This document shows positions 50,004-59,652 of a stretch of 64,000 nucleotides of DNA, piece by piece; position 1 is the stretch's first letter, and every line of letters starts with the position of its first letter. The notes under the pieces are model-generated. The model saw only the letters and a program-made list of their open reading frames with translations. It had not been told where the DNA came from and did no database searches. Origin of the DNA: Gammaproteobacteria bacterium (GTDB taxonomy: Bacteria > Pseudomonadota > Gammaproteobacteria > Eutrophobiales > Eutrophobiaceae); the NCBI GenBank assembly GCA_030829985.1, contig JAURNW010000011.1:1-64000 (forward strand). Reading direction: 5' to 3'. Position numbers and translations under genes: made by a program.

Positions 50004-52079
50004 ATGAGTAATAAACAGGATTTACTAATTGAGATCGGAACAGAAGAATTACCTCCGACATCTCTAAAGCGACTTGCGACAGCCTTGCATGATGAAATTT
50101 GTAGTTCGCTTAAAGAACACGACTTAAATTTTGCTGAGACGAAATGGTATGCAACACCAAGACGACTGGCATTAATAATCAATCAACTGGATATGAACCA
50201 GGCTGACAAACAGCAACAACGTCGTGGCCCGGCTCTGAGTGCTGCTTTTGATGATGCAGGCAAACCTACACGCGCAACAGAGGGCTTTGCGGGTTCTTGT
50301 GGGGTTACGGTAGAAGAGCTCACGCAACTAGAAACCGAAAAAGGGATCTGGCTGGTTTTTGATACTCTGGTTAAGGGAAAGCAAACACAGGAATTAATTC
50401 AAAACATAATAGAGACAGCCTTAAAACGCCTGCCCATTGCAAAGCGAATGCGTTGGGGTAACAACGAAGTTGAATTTGTTCGTCCGATAAAATGGATATT
50501 ACTTCTATCAGGAAACCAGACTATTGATTGTGAAATCATGGGTATTAAATCCGGTAATCAAACTTATGGTCATCGTTTTCATCATCCACAACCGATAACT
50601 ATAAAACAAGCGGATAGTTATGTTGAAACATTAAAACAAAATGGCAAAGTTCTGGCAGATTTCAGTGAACGTCAAAATTTGATTCAGACACAAGTAGAAG
50701 CAATAGCAAAAAAGAATAATGGCTCCGCAGTGATTGATCCTGAGCTGCTGGATGAAGTGACCGCTCTGGTTGAGTGGCCAGTCAGCTTTGTTGGTAATTT
50801 TAATCCAGACTTCCTTCGCTTACCTAAAGAAGTATTGATCGCCAGTATGCAAGATCATCAAAAATACTTTCCTGTGCTAGATAAAGAGGGGAAACTATTG
50901 GCTTGTTTTATCAGCGTAGCCAATATTGAAAGCAAAGAACCTGATCTGATTAAACAGGGCAATGAACGCGTAATACAGCCCAGATTAAGTGATGCTGCAT
51001 TTTTCTGGGATCGTGATTTGAAAAATGGTTTGGCGAAACAGATTGAGGGACTAAAAAAAGTTGTCTACCAAAAAGAATTAGGTAGCTTGTATGAACGTTC
51101 CGAGCGTCTAGGTTATATTGTTTCAGGATTGGCAAAATCTTTAGACGTAGATTTAAAACATGCAAAGCGCGCGGCTGAATTATGCTTTTGTGATCTGTTG
51201 ACTGAAATGGTATTTGAGTTCCCCGAGCTACAAGGCACCATGGGCAGATACTATGCTGAAGCTGATGGTGAAAATACTGATGTTGCAATTGCTTTGGAAG
51301 AATATTACTTGCCCCGATTTGCCGGCGACAATTTACCCTCTGCAACACTTGGTCAATGTTTAGCCATCAGTGAAAAAATCGATGCTCTCACAGGTATTTT
51401 TTCCATTGGCAAAGTCCCCACTGGTGACAAAGACCCATTTGGCTTACGTCGCTCAGCAATAGGATTATTACGAATAATTATTGAATGTCAGACTGATATT
51501 GATCTGAAAGAATTGCTCGAATTGGCTGTGGATAGTTACCCGGACAAGAGCAAAGCTCATAAATGTATTGATGATATCTATATTTTTTTGATGGAACGCT
51601 TACGCCGTTATTATTATGATGAGGGTGTAAGCAATGATACATTCGAATCAGTACTCGCCATCAACACAAGTAGACCACTTGATTTTCATCAACGATTAAT
51701 GGCGGTCACTGAATTCAGAAAACTTGCCGAGGCGGAGAGTCTGGCCGCCGCAAATAAACGTATTAGTAATATATTAAAAAAATCAGAGCATATAGAAAAT
51801 AGCATCATTGATAGTAATTTACTGACTGAAGATTCCGAGATTAAACTGGCCGGTTTACTAAAAGAATATAAAGAAAAAGTGACCCCGATGATAAATAATC
51901 GTGATTATAAATCTGCCTTAACAGAGTTGGCCGGTTTACGCGAAAGTGTAGATAGTTTCTTTGATAATGTAATGGTGATGTGTGATGATCCAAAACTTAA
52001 AGCAAATCGACTGGCATTACTTGAAAATGTGAGTGCATTATTTCTAAAGATCGCAGACATCTCAAAACTACAGGGTTAA
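50004..52079 (+). CDS. glyS: glycyl-tRNA synthetase beta subunit
   Basis: The 691-residue partner of GlyQ, which binds tRNA. It begins LLIEIGTEELPPTSLKRL, the family signature. The HD-like central region (KRAAELCFCDLLTEMVFEFPELQGTMGRYYAE) and a C-terminal DALR anticodon-binding region (FFDNVMVMCDDPKLKANRLALL) follow. It ends three bases before gmhB. Confidence 0.97.
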   Translation: MSNKQDLLIEIGTEELPPTSLKRLATALHDEICSSLKEHDLNFAETKWYATPRRLALIINQLDMNQADKQQQRRGPALSAAFDDAGKPTRATEGFAGSCGVTVEELTQLETEKGIWLVFDTLVKGKQTQELIQNIIETALKRLPIAKRMRWGNNEVEFVRPIKWILLLSGNQTIDCEIMGIKSGNQTYGHRFHHPQPITIKQADSYVETLKQNGKVLADFSERQNLIQTQVEAIAKKNNGSAVIDPELLDEVTALVEWPVSFVGNFNPDFLRLPKEVLIASMQDHQKYFPVLDKEGKLLACFISVANIESKEPDLIKQGNERVIQPRLSDAAFFWDRDLKNGLAKQIEGLKKVVYQKELGSLYERSERLGYIVSGLAKSLDVDLKHAKRAAELCFCDLLTEMVFEFPELQGTMGRYYAEADGENTDVAIALEEYYLPRFAGDNLPSATLGQCLAISEKIDALTGIFSIGKVPTGDKDPFGLRRSAIGLLRIIIECQTDIDLKELLELAVDSYPDKSKAHKCIDDIYIFLMERLRRYYYDEGVSNDTFESVLAINTSRPLDFHQRLMAVTEFRKLAEAESLAAANKRISNILKKSEHIENSIIDSNLLTEDSEIKLAGLLKEYKEKVTPMINNRDYKSALTELAGLRESVDSFFDNVMVMCDDPKLKANRLALLENVSALFLKIADISKLQG

Positions 52080-52082
52080 TTT

Positions 52083-52622
52083 ATGGCGCTTATCATTCTG
52101 GATCGGGACGGTGTAATCAATAAAGATTCTGATGACTATATAAAATCACCATCTGAATGGGAACCTATCCCTGGAAGTCTTGAGGCAATCTCCAAGCTTA
52201 ACCAGAATGGCTATCGTGTTGTAGTAGCAACAAACCAATCAGGAGTTGGCCGAAAATTATTCACCATCGAGACTCTGAATGCCATCCATATAAAAATGAA
52301 TACGTATCTTTCTCAATATGGCGGTGCAATTGATGCGATCTTCTTTTGCCCACATACTCCAAGAAATCATTGTAATTGCCGTAAACCAAAACCCGGATTG
52401 TATAATGATATATCTGAAAGATTACGTGTCTCTTTGAGTAAGGTCTTTTGTGTTGGTGACAAGATGACAGACATCAAGGCCATTCAGAGTGCCGGTGGAA
52501 AACCTGTTCTGGTTCGAACAGGCAAAGGCCAATCAGAAATAGATAATGAACTGGTGCCTGCAGGAATCCCGATTTATGACAATCTGGCAGCATTTGTTGA
52601 TGAGTTGGTAATTGCTAAATAA
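52083..52622 (+). CDS. gmhB: D-glycero-beta-D-manno-heptose-1,7-bisphosphate 7-phosphatase
   Basis: HAD-family phosphatase of 179 residues in the ADP-heptose pathway for LPS core. The nucleophile motif is LDRDGVIN (D7, D9 at 6-13). The structural zinc site of GmhB is intact: C89, H91, C97 and C99 in CPHTPRNHCNCRKPKPG, and GDKMTDIKA is the last HAD motif. It sits between glyS and plsC, an arrangement common in gammaproteobacteria. Confidence 0.95.
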   Translation: MALIILDRDGVINKDSDDYIKSPSEWEPIPGSLEAISKLNQNGYRVVVATNQSGVGRKLFTIETLNAIHIKMNTYLSQYGGAIDAIFFCPHTPRNHCNCRKPKPGLYNDISERLRVSLSKVFCVGDKMTDIKAIQSAGGKPVLVRTGKGQSEIDNELVPAGIPIYDNLAAFVDELVIAK

Positions 52623-52624
52623 TA

Positions 52625-53353
52625 ATGCTGGTTATCCGCTCGTTGTTTTTTTATTTTGGGCAGGTTATTAGCACCCTGCTTTTTGCACCGCTCGGTGTTA
52701 TTGCTTTTCCATTAAACTTCAATAGCCGTTATTACCTGATAACGCGTTGGACCGTCTTCAATCTTTGGTGGCTGAAAGTATGTTGTCGCGTACATTACAA
52801 GGTAGAAGGTCTTGAGAACATGCCGGATAAGGCTTGTATTGTTATGTGTAAACACCAATCTGCTTTTGAGACATTGGCATTACAACTTATCTTTGTTCCT
52901 CAGGTATGGATATTAAAACGCGAGCTTTTAAAGATCCCTATCTATGGCTGGGGGCTCGCTTCGATGCAGCCTATAGCAATTGATCGTGGTTCTGCTATTA
53001 AATCCTTTCGTCAGATCGTTGAACAAGGATGCCAACGATTACATGAAAACCTGTGGGTAATAATTTTTCCAGAAGGCACGCGAGTTGCTCCCGGAGAAAA
53101 AGGTACCTATCTACCCGGTGGCGGCATGCTCGCCGCAAAGTCAGGGGCAGATGTAATTCCTATTGCCCACAATGCCGGTTATTTATGGCCTCGAAATACA
53201 CTGATAAAAAAGCCTGGCAACATTACCCTGGTCATTGGTCCGTTAATAGAATCAGCAAATAAAAACGCTAAACAAATTACGCAAGAAGTTGAGGACTGGA
53301 TTGAATCTACCGTTAATAATTTACCTGACCCGGAATTAATGACTAAACCTTAA
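52625..53353 (+). CDS. plsC: 1-acyl-sn-glycerol-3-phosphate acyltransferase
   Basis: Makes phosphatidic acid in the inner membrane. The 242-residue protein has an N-terminal membrane segment (about 5-30). Motif I is H77-QSAF-E82, an HX4E variant of the usual HX4D that is common in a proteobacterial subgroup. Motif III is FPEGTR (148-153), and VIPIAHNAG is also present. It begins two bases after gmhB. Confidence 0.92.
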   Translation: MLVIRSLFFYFGQVISTLLFAPLGVIAFPLNFNSRYYLITRWTVFNLWWLKVCCRVHYKVEGLENMPDKACIVMCKHQSAFETLALQLIFVPQVWILKRELLKIPIYGWGLASMQPIAIDRGSAIKSFRQIVEQGCQRLHENLWVIIFPEGTRVAPGEKGTYLPGGGMLAAKSGADVIPIAHNAGYLWPRNTLIKKPGNITLVIGPLIESANKNAKQITQEVEDWIESTVNNLPDPELMTKP

Positions 53354-53415
53354 AGTTCTATCCATCCACTCCTTATCCTGTATTCTACAAACTATAAATT
53401 AACAGGGGTTCTATT

Positions 53416-53730
53416 ATGATTTTAACCAATTTAGAAAGTATCCCGGGTAAAACCATTACCCAGCATCTTGGATTAGTTCAAGGTAGTACCGTAAGAGCTA
53501 AACATGCTGGGCGCGACATTATGGCAGGATTAAAGAATATCTTTGGTGGTGAACTCGAAGCTTATACAGAATTACTACAAGAATCCCGTGAAGAAGCAAT
53601 CAGCCGTATGGTCGAACAGGCACAGTCGATAGGGGCAAATGCAATCCTGAATATTCGATTTTCAACCTCGTCTATTACACAAGGTGCATCTGAACTGTTC
53701 ACCTATGGTACCGCTGTCAAACTCAATTAA
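53416..53730 (+). CDS. YbjQ/DUF74-family protein, soluble copy
   Basis: A 104-residue protein of the YbjQ (DUF74, UPF0145) family. It shows the signature GLVQGSTVRAKHAGRDIMAG, followed by GGELEAYTELLQESREEAISRMVEQAQSIGANAILNIRF. YbjQ proteins form pentamers and were once called heavy-metal-binding; the role is unclear. It is followed directly by a second, membrane-anchored paralogue (TAACATG junction). Confidence 0.92.
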   Translation: MILTNLESIPGKTITQHLGLVQGSTVRAKHAGRDIMAGLKNIFGGELEAYTELLQESREEAISRMVEQAQSIGANAILNIRFSTSSITQGASELFTYGTAVKLN

Positions 53731-53731
53731 C

Positions 53732-54181
53732 ATGATTGACCTCATAATATTAATATCACTTTTAGCCCTGGGCTTTGGTTTTGGTCAATATAGAGAGAAT
53801 CAACATTATAAATCAATCATCAAAAGAGAATCTGCGCTTAGAAATATTCCTGCAATAGCTTCAAGACATTTGCCAACTGAATTCACGCCTTGCACTACAC
53901 AGTTAGTTTGTGGAAATGTTGTTATATCAATCGATTTTTTCAAACAGTTTGTTTCCGGATTAAGAACCCTTGTCGGAGGACGTGTCAGCAGTTATGAGAC
54001 ATTGATAGATCGCGCGCGGCGAGAAGCTTTATTGAGGATGAAGGAGCAAGCTGCCACTCATGGCGCCAGCCATGTCTTAAATATCAAAATGGAGACATCT
54101 TCTATTTCAAAAGGACAAAGAAATAGTATTGGTTCAGTAGAAGTTTTAGCTTATGGAACAGCTATTATTTCTGAAGGATAA
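53732..54181 (+). CDS. YbjQ/DUF74-family paralogue with N-terminal membrane anchor
   Basis: A 149-residue protein. The first ~18 residues form a hydrophobic anchor (MIDLIILISLLALGFGFGQ). After a linker comes a divergent YbjQ domain: QLVCGNVVISIDFFKQFVSGLRTLVGGRVSSYETLIDRARREALLRMKEQAATHGASHVLNIKMET. It lacks the exact GxxxGSTVRAKHxGRD stretch of its neighbour. The ATG comes one base after the first copy's stop, so the pair is a tandem duplication with diverged localisation. Confidence 0.85.
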   Translation: MIDLIILISLLALGFGFGQYRENQHYKSIIKRESALRNIPAIASRHLPTEFTPCTTQLVCGNVVISIDFFKQFVSGLRTLVGGRVSSYETLIDRARREALLRMKEQAATHGASHVLNIKMETSSISKGQRNSIGSVEVLAYGTAIISEG

Positions 54182-54294
54182 CAATTAATTACGTCTCTTT
54201 TTAAATTAATCAAGATCAAAAGTCGGGGTTATCCTGCTTGAATTAACTGGCCCGACATACCACACTCTATTTAACAATAGACGGGAGATAGCGT

Positions 54295-54537
54295 GTGACC
54301 ATTGAACAACTTACCTCATTTCTGGGCTGGTGCGCCATCATCAATATTGGCCTGCTATTGTGGTGGTTTATCTTTATTACCATTGCCCATGACTGGACCT
54401 ATCGTTTACATAGTAAATGGTTTTATATCAGCAATGAACGTTTCGATGCCATTCATTATTGTGGTATAGCTTTATTCAAAATCAGCATACTTCTGTTCAA
54501 TATCACACCTTATTTGGCATTACGTATCATCACCTGA
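54295..54537 (+). CDS. DUF6868-type small membrane protein
   Basis: An 80-residue protein with two hydrophobic segments (about 9-29 and 57-77). The sequence FLGWCAIINIGLLLWWFIFI and FYISNERFDAIHYCGIALFK resembles the DUF6868 group of small proteobacterial membrane proteins of unknown function. It starts with GTG after an ACGGGAGA ribosome site. It is followed by another small membrane protein after 14 bases. Confidence 0.8.
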   Translation: MTIEQLTSFLGWCAIINIGLLLWWFIFITIAHDWTYRLHSKWFYISNERFDAIHYCGIALFKISILLFNITPYLALRIIT

Positions 54538-54551
54538 TTGAGGACAAAAAC

Positions 54552-54806
54552 ATGAAATTATCTATCAAAAAATTCACATTAAGCTGCGGCATTCTTTGGG
54601 GCCTGGCCATTTTTATGGTTAGTGTTGCTAACTTAATATGGCCTGGCTATGGACTTCTGTTTCTAACTATAATTGCATCGGTCTATCCAGGCTATGAAGC
54701 AACCAGTGGAATTAACAGTATCATTATCGGAACCTTGTATGGCATTGTAGATGCTGGCATAGCTGGAGCTCTGTTTGCCTACATCTATAACAGTTTACCT
54801 GAATAA
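54552..54806 (+). CDS. small membrane protein of the holin-like 'bacteriophage holin' annotation group
   Basis: An 84-residue protein. It has an N-terminal basic patch (KLSIKKF) and two or three hydrophobic segments rich in glycine (GYEATSGINSIIIGTLYGIVDAGIAGALFAYIYN). Similar short proteins are often auto-annotated as bacteriophage holins, but no phage genes surround it, so a phage role is doubtful. The ATG at 54552 follows a TTGAGGAC ribosome site; a longer in-frame start at 54459 would overlap the DUF6868 gene. Confidence 0.75.
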   Translation: MKLSIKKFTLSCGILWGLAIFMVSVANLIWPGYGLLFLTIIASVYPGYEATSGINSIIIGTLYGIVDAGIAGALFAYIYNSLPE

Positions 54807-54844
54807 ATATAAATAAAACCTGACATTACTTTCCGCTGCTTATA

Positions 54845-55684
54845 ATGGAATATTCTAATCCTGAAATACCGGAAGGTATTAACACTAGTCGTCAACATCC
54901 TTTAAAAGATTTTTTTATATTAACCACCGGAATATTGGCCAGCATTGCATTATGCGTATTTCTCCTGAGTATGTTTGCAGAACGACTCGCACTCTATATC
55001 CCTTTTTCTGTAGAACAAAAATTACTTAACAAAATTAATATTGGTGATTTTGACGAGTCTGATCCTGAAATAAAAAAATATATTCATGACTTAACATTAA
55101 AGTTATTACCACATATGTCATTGCCAGATGATGTTACGGTCGATGTAACTTATATCAATGACTCAACTATAAATGCTTTCTCGACGTTGGGTGGAAAGAT
55201 ATTAATCCATCGCGGGCTGGTTGAATCATTACCAAATGAAAATGCTTTGGCGATGGTCATTGCTCATGAAATTGCTCATATTAAGCATCGTGATCCGGTA
55301 GTGGCATTAAGCCGTGGGACGATTGTTAGCCTGTTTTTATTTACGCTAACAGGTTTTGGTACGGATCGGCTTATGAGTAATCTGCTCACCGACGCCGGAA
55401 CATTATCAATACTGGGCTTTAATCGTAACCAGGAAAAACATGCTGATGAGGTGGCACTAGCTACATTAGCCAGATATTATGGGCATGTTAATGGAGCAAA
55501 TGCACTTTTCAATATCTTTATAAAAAATCAACATCAAGTTGATAAATTTATACCTGAATTTTTCAGGACCCACCCCTTAAGCGAAAACCGGAACGAAGAA
55601 ATTCAAAAGCTGGCTGATAAAAACAACTGGCCTGTAACTGGAGACACAGTGATGCTTCCGGTCTTCATCAACAGCAAAAACTAA
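54845..55684 (+). CDS. M48-family membrane metallopeptidase
   Basis: A 279-residue zinc protease. One membrane segment (about 25-48) comes first. The catalytic HEIAH is at H141, E142 and H145 (VIAHEIAHIKHRDP), and the third zinc ligand region is RNQEKHADEVAL. The late FFRTHPLSENRNEEIQKLA is the M48 signature. It has a single anchor and no TPR domain, unlike BepA. Likely envelope quality control. It converges on folD with an 11-base gap. Confidence 0.92.
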   Translation: MEYSNPEIPEGINTSRQHPLKDFFILTTGILASIALCVFLLSMFAERLALYIPFSVEQKLLNKINIGDFDESDPEIKKYIHDLTLKLLPHMSLPDDVTVDVTYINDSTINAFSTLGGKILIHRGLVESLPNENALAMVIAHEIAHIKHRDPVVALSRGTIVSLFLFTLTGFGTDRLMSNLLTDAGTLSILGFNRNQEKHADEVALATLARYYGHVNGANALFNIFIKNQHQVDKFIPEFFRTHPLSENRNEEIQKLADKNNWPVTGDTVMLPVFINSKN

Positions 55685-55694
55685 TCTGAAATAG

Positions 55695-56561
55695 TTAATC
55701 GGTCGGAGAAAATCCACTATCTCGTTCTGCTGCCATAACTGTATTGGCAACTAACATCGTAATAGTCATTGGTCCGACGCCTCCGGGCACCGGCGTGATT
55801 AAACTGGCAACTTCCTTTACTTCATCGAAGTCTACGTCACCAACCAATTTGCCACTATCAAGACGGTTAATACCAACATCTATGACAACTGCTCCAGGCT
55901 TTACATGTCTGGCCTTAATCATTTCAGGGCGCCCGGTTGCAACGACTAAAATGTCTGCATTAGTGGTATGTTTTTCCAGATCTTTGGTTTTAGAAGTACA
56001 GATTGTTACAGTTGCGTCCTCTTGCAAGAGCATCATAGCCATGGGTTTACCGACAATATTACTCCTGCCGACAATAACAGCATTCTGTCCGGCTGTCGGA
56101 ACATTACAATATTCCAACATACGCATTACGCCAAAAGGTGTACACGGAGGAAATACTGTATTACCTGTCATCAAAGCGCCAACATTATAGAGATGAAAAC
56201 CGTCGACATCTTTATCCTGTTTAATTGCTTCCAGAACTTTACTGTCATCGATATGTTTGGGTAATGGTAATTGAACCAGAATCCCATTGATTTTTTTTGA
56301 TTGATTCAATTCTTCTATTAATTTCAGTAACATTTTTTCCGATACGTCTTCGGGTAAATCATGGACTTCCGAGTGCAGTCCAACATCATGGCAAGCCTTA
56401 ATCTTGTTATTAACATAAAGCTTTGACGCGGGATTATCGCCAACAATAATTACGGCAAGACCTGGCAATACACCTTTTGCTTTCAGTCTATCAGTACGGC
56501 CTTTCCATTCTTCTCGAACAATTTCTGATATTTTTTTTCCGTCTATTAACTGTGCAGTCAT
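55695..56561 (-). CDS. folD: methylenetetrahydrofolate dehydrogenase / cyclohydrolase
   Basis: A bifunctional C1-folate enzyme of 288 residues. The conserved lysine region is [34 protein letters not shown], the NADP-binding [17 protein letters not shown] and the C-terminal [15 protein letters not shown] are all present. It lies 39 bases downstream of the arsM-like gene on the same strand with an AAGGA ribosome site, so it could be the third gene of that transcript. Confidence 0.97.
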   Translation of the reverse strand: MTAQLIDGKKISEIVREEWKGRTDRLKAKGVLPGLAVIIVGDNPASKLYVNNKIKACHDVGLHSEVHDLPEDVSEKMLLKLIEELNQSKKINGILVQLPLPKHIDDSKVLEAIKQDKDVDGFHLYNVGALMTGNTVFPPCTPFGVMRMLEYCNVPTAGQNAVIVGRSNIVGKPMAMMLLQEDATVTICTSKTKDLEKHTTNADILVVATGRPEMIKARHVKPGAVVIDVGINRLDSGKLVGDVDFDEVKEVASLITPVPGGVGPMTITMLVANTVMAAERDSGFSPTD

Positions 56562-56600
56562 AATTTATCCTTTATAATTTTAAACGTGTCTATTATTTTT

Positions 56601-57719
56601 TTAACAACATGCTGAACTGGATGTATTTACGGAGTGTAAACTACCTTTTGTTTCTTTAGCAGGTCGTAATGTTCCTGCTGGCGAACACCACTCTTTAGCA
56701 TCTTGTTCGATAGCAGGCGCAATACATATAAAGCTATCTTTATATGGTTCATTATTCAATACATTGAATGTCCTTTCACAGATCGCCATTCTTTGCCCAC
56801 GCGGAAACTCATATCCTTCATCATCAATGGCGAAACTAAATGGCCCACGGTAAATTGCAGCATGCCCCTTATCGATGCATTCTGTTTGTTCTCGTTTGAT
56901 CGCGGTTAAGGTTACTGAACGAAATTCAATACCTTCTACAATCTGCCATGGGGTATCAGACCACTTATCATAGGTAACCGCTATGAAACCAGCATCATGA
57001 AACATTTTCAACATTTCCAGTTCCTGAAAGGCCCCTGAGATACAACCGCTCCATAACTCTTTATTCTCTTTTAAGTGCTCAGGAATAGACTCATCAGACA
57101 CAATATCAGAGATAGCAATTCGGCCACCGGGCTTAACTACTCGAAATATTTCATCGACTAACTGTTGCTTTTCTACATCATTTACCAGGTTTAAAACGCA
57201 GTTAGAAACCACTAAATCAATCGAATCATCTGCTATAAGCGGTTCTTGTGTACATTGCTGATGTTTCCAGGCATCAAATGCTGCCAGTGCATTGGCATCC
57301 GTTATCGGATTTGATGCAAGTCTTTGTTCCATTGCATCAATATCAAGCGCAAGATCCTGTATTTTTCCTTTCTTGAATTGCACTCGATCGCTGCCTAATT
57401 TGTTTGTCATCTCAGGCTGATATTTACGTGCCAAAGCCAACATATCGTTATTCATATCGACACCAATAACCTTGCCCTTATCGCCAACTAACTGAGCAGC
57501 CATATAACAAATCTTGCCACTACCGCTGCCAAGATCGAGTACAACATCACCTTCTCTGACATAACGAGAAGGGTCACCACAGCCATAATCTTTTTCAATA
57601 ATTTCTTGTGGTAATATTTTTAATAACTCTGTCTGATAGTCGACGGGACAACACAAGGATTCCTGACGCTGATTCGCGCCCTCTGTGTAACGATCGAGTA
57701 CTGCGTTTTCCTGATTCAT
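56601..57719 (-). CDS. arsM: ArsM-type SAM-dependent arsenite methyltransferase
   Basis: A 372-residue methyltransferase. SAM motif I is DLGSGSGK (62-69). The four cysteine positions that mark ArsM enzymes are all seen: C47 in YGCGDPS, C71 in GKICY, C174 in VSNCVLNLV and C226 in SGCISGA. A C23-C24 pair lies near the N-terminus and another CC is the last two residues. A long C-terminal domain (about 265-355) follows the catalytic part. The family methylates arsenite, using thiols as reductant. The gene overlaps the upstream sterol-desaturase-family gene by four bases, so they are translationally coupled. Confidence 0.8.
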   Translation of the reverse strand: MNQENAVLDRYTEGANQRQESLCCPVDYQTELLKILPQEIIEKDYGCGDPSRYVREGDVVLDLGSGSGKICYMAAQLVGDKGKVIGVDMNNDMLALARKYQPEMTNKLGSDRVQFKKGKIQDLALDIDAMEQRLASNPITDANALAAFDAWKHQQCTQEPLIADDSIDLVVSNCVLNLVNDVEKQQLVDEIFRVVKPGGRIAISDIVSDESIPEHLKENKELWSGCISGAFQELEMLKMFHDAGFIAVTYDKWSDTPWQIVEGIEFRSVTLTAIKREQTECIDKGHAAIYRGPFSFAIDDEGYEFPRGQRMAICERTFNVLNNEPYKDSFICIAPAIEQDAKEWCSPAGTLRPAKETKGSLHSVNTSSSACC

Positions 57720-58546
57720 AATTTATCTGCCGTTAGAAAGGGTATCTTCAATAGTTGTATGAGTTGTTCGGAAGATGGGGCACAGAATTCCTCAAGCCCT
57801 AGCCTCATTTTATCATATCCTGCTGCCGGAACAGCACGATAGGTTTTAAACAGTTTGTCCCATATAGAAAGTATATTACCAAAATTACTATCTGTTTCCT
57901 GTCTTAACATAGAGTGATGTATACGGTGCATGTCAGGTGTAACAAAAATAACTCTTAGTGCACTATCAAGCTTGCTATTAAGTAAAATATTACTATGGGT
58001 AAACAAGGCCGCGCCATTTAATAAAATCTCATAGAGAATAACGGCAAATGCAACTGGACCTAACAACAACACCGCAATAATTTTATAAATCATGGAAAAA
58101 ATTATTTCGAATGGATGAAATCGTATTCCGGTTGTAACATCAACCGCTATGTCGGTGTGATGAACACGGTGGATTTGCCAAAGAAAATTAACTTTATGCG
58201 TAATGACATGCTGTAAATAAATAAGACAATCAAAAATAATCAAGGTTAATATAACATTCAGAAATAATGGGGTAGGTAAGATATTAAATAAGCCCAGATT
58301 GTTATCAGCAGCAAATACGGCTACCTGAAATATGGCTATCGGCATCAATAGGCGCACCGCAATAATATCAACTATTAATAATAAAATATTATTAACTCGT
58401 CGTGTTCGATTTGCCTTATCTGGCAAGCGTCGAGGTCTGATTAATTCCAGCCCCATGAAAACTAATATCAGGAAAATGAAACTGAATAACCTCAATGTTG
58501 TTTCATGTTCGAGCAATAGTATCTGGAATTGATTTAATTCATACAT
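57716..58546 (-). CDS. sterol desaturase/fatty acid hydroxylase-family membrane protein
   Basis: A 276-residue membrane di-iron protein with about five hydrophobic segments. The histidine clusters are HVITHKVNFLWQIHRVHHTD, then GIRFHPFE, HSNILL and DMHRIHHS, the order of the family. The substrate could be a fatty acid, sterol, carotenoid or ether lipid and is not readable. Its stop overlaps the arsM start. The divergent neighbour is hemB, across a 72-base gap. Confidence 0.9.
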   Translation of the reverse strand: MYELNQFQILLLEHETTLRLFSFIFLILVFMGLELIRPRRLPDKANRTRRVNNILLLIVDIIAVRLLMPIAIFQVAVFAADNNLGLFNILPTPLFLNVILTLIIFDCLIYLQHVITHKVNFLWQIHRVHHTDIAVDVTTGIRFHPFEIIFSMIYKIIAVLLLGPVAFAVILYEILLNGAALFTHSNILLNSKLDSALRVIFVTPDMHRIHHSMLRQETDSNFGNILSIWDKLFKTYRAVPAAGYDKMRLGLEEFCAPSSEQLIQLLKIPFLTADKL

Positions 58547-58606
58547 AGAAAATTTATGACAATGCCGTTTTTGAGTTACACTTATAGACCAATAGCATAA
58601 CCTTAA

Positions 58607-59626
<1,020 letters not shown>

Positions 59627-59652
59627 GGTAATCCAGTCACAAACTGATTTAG

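Noticed and set aside
54552-54806. Prophage remnant suggested by a holin-like protein
   Set aside because: No endolysin, structural, integrase or attachment sequences are nearby; such short membrane proteins are often labelled holin by default.
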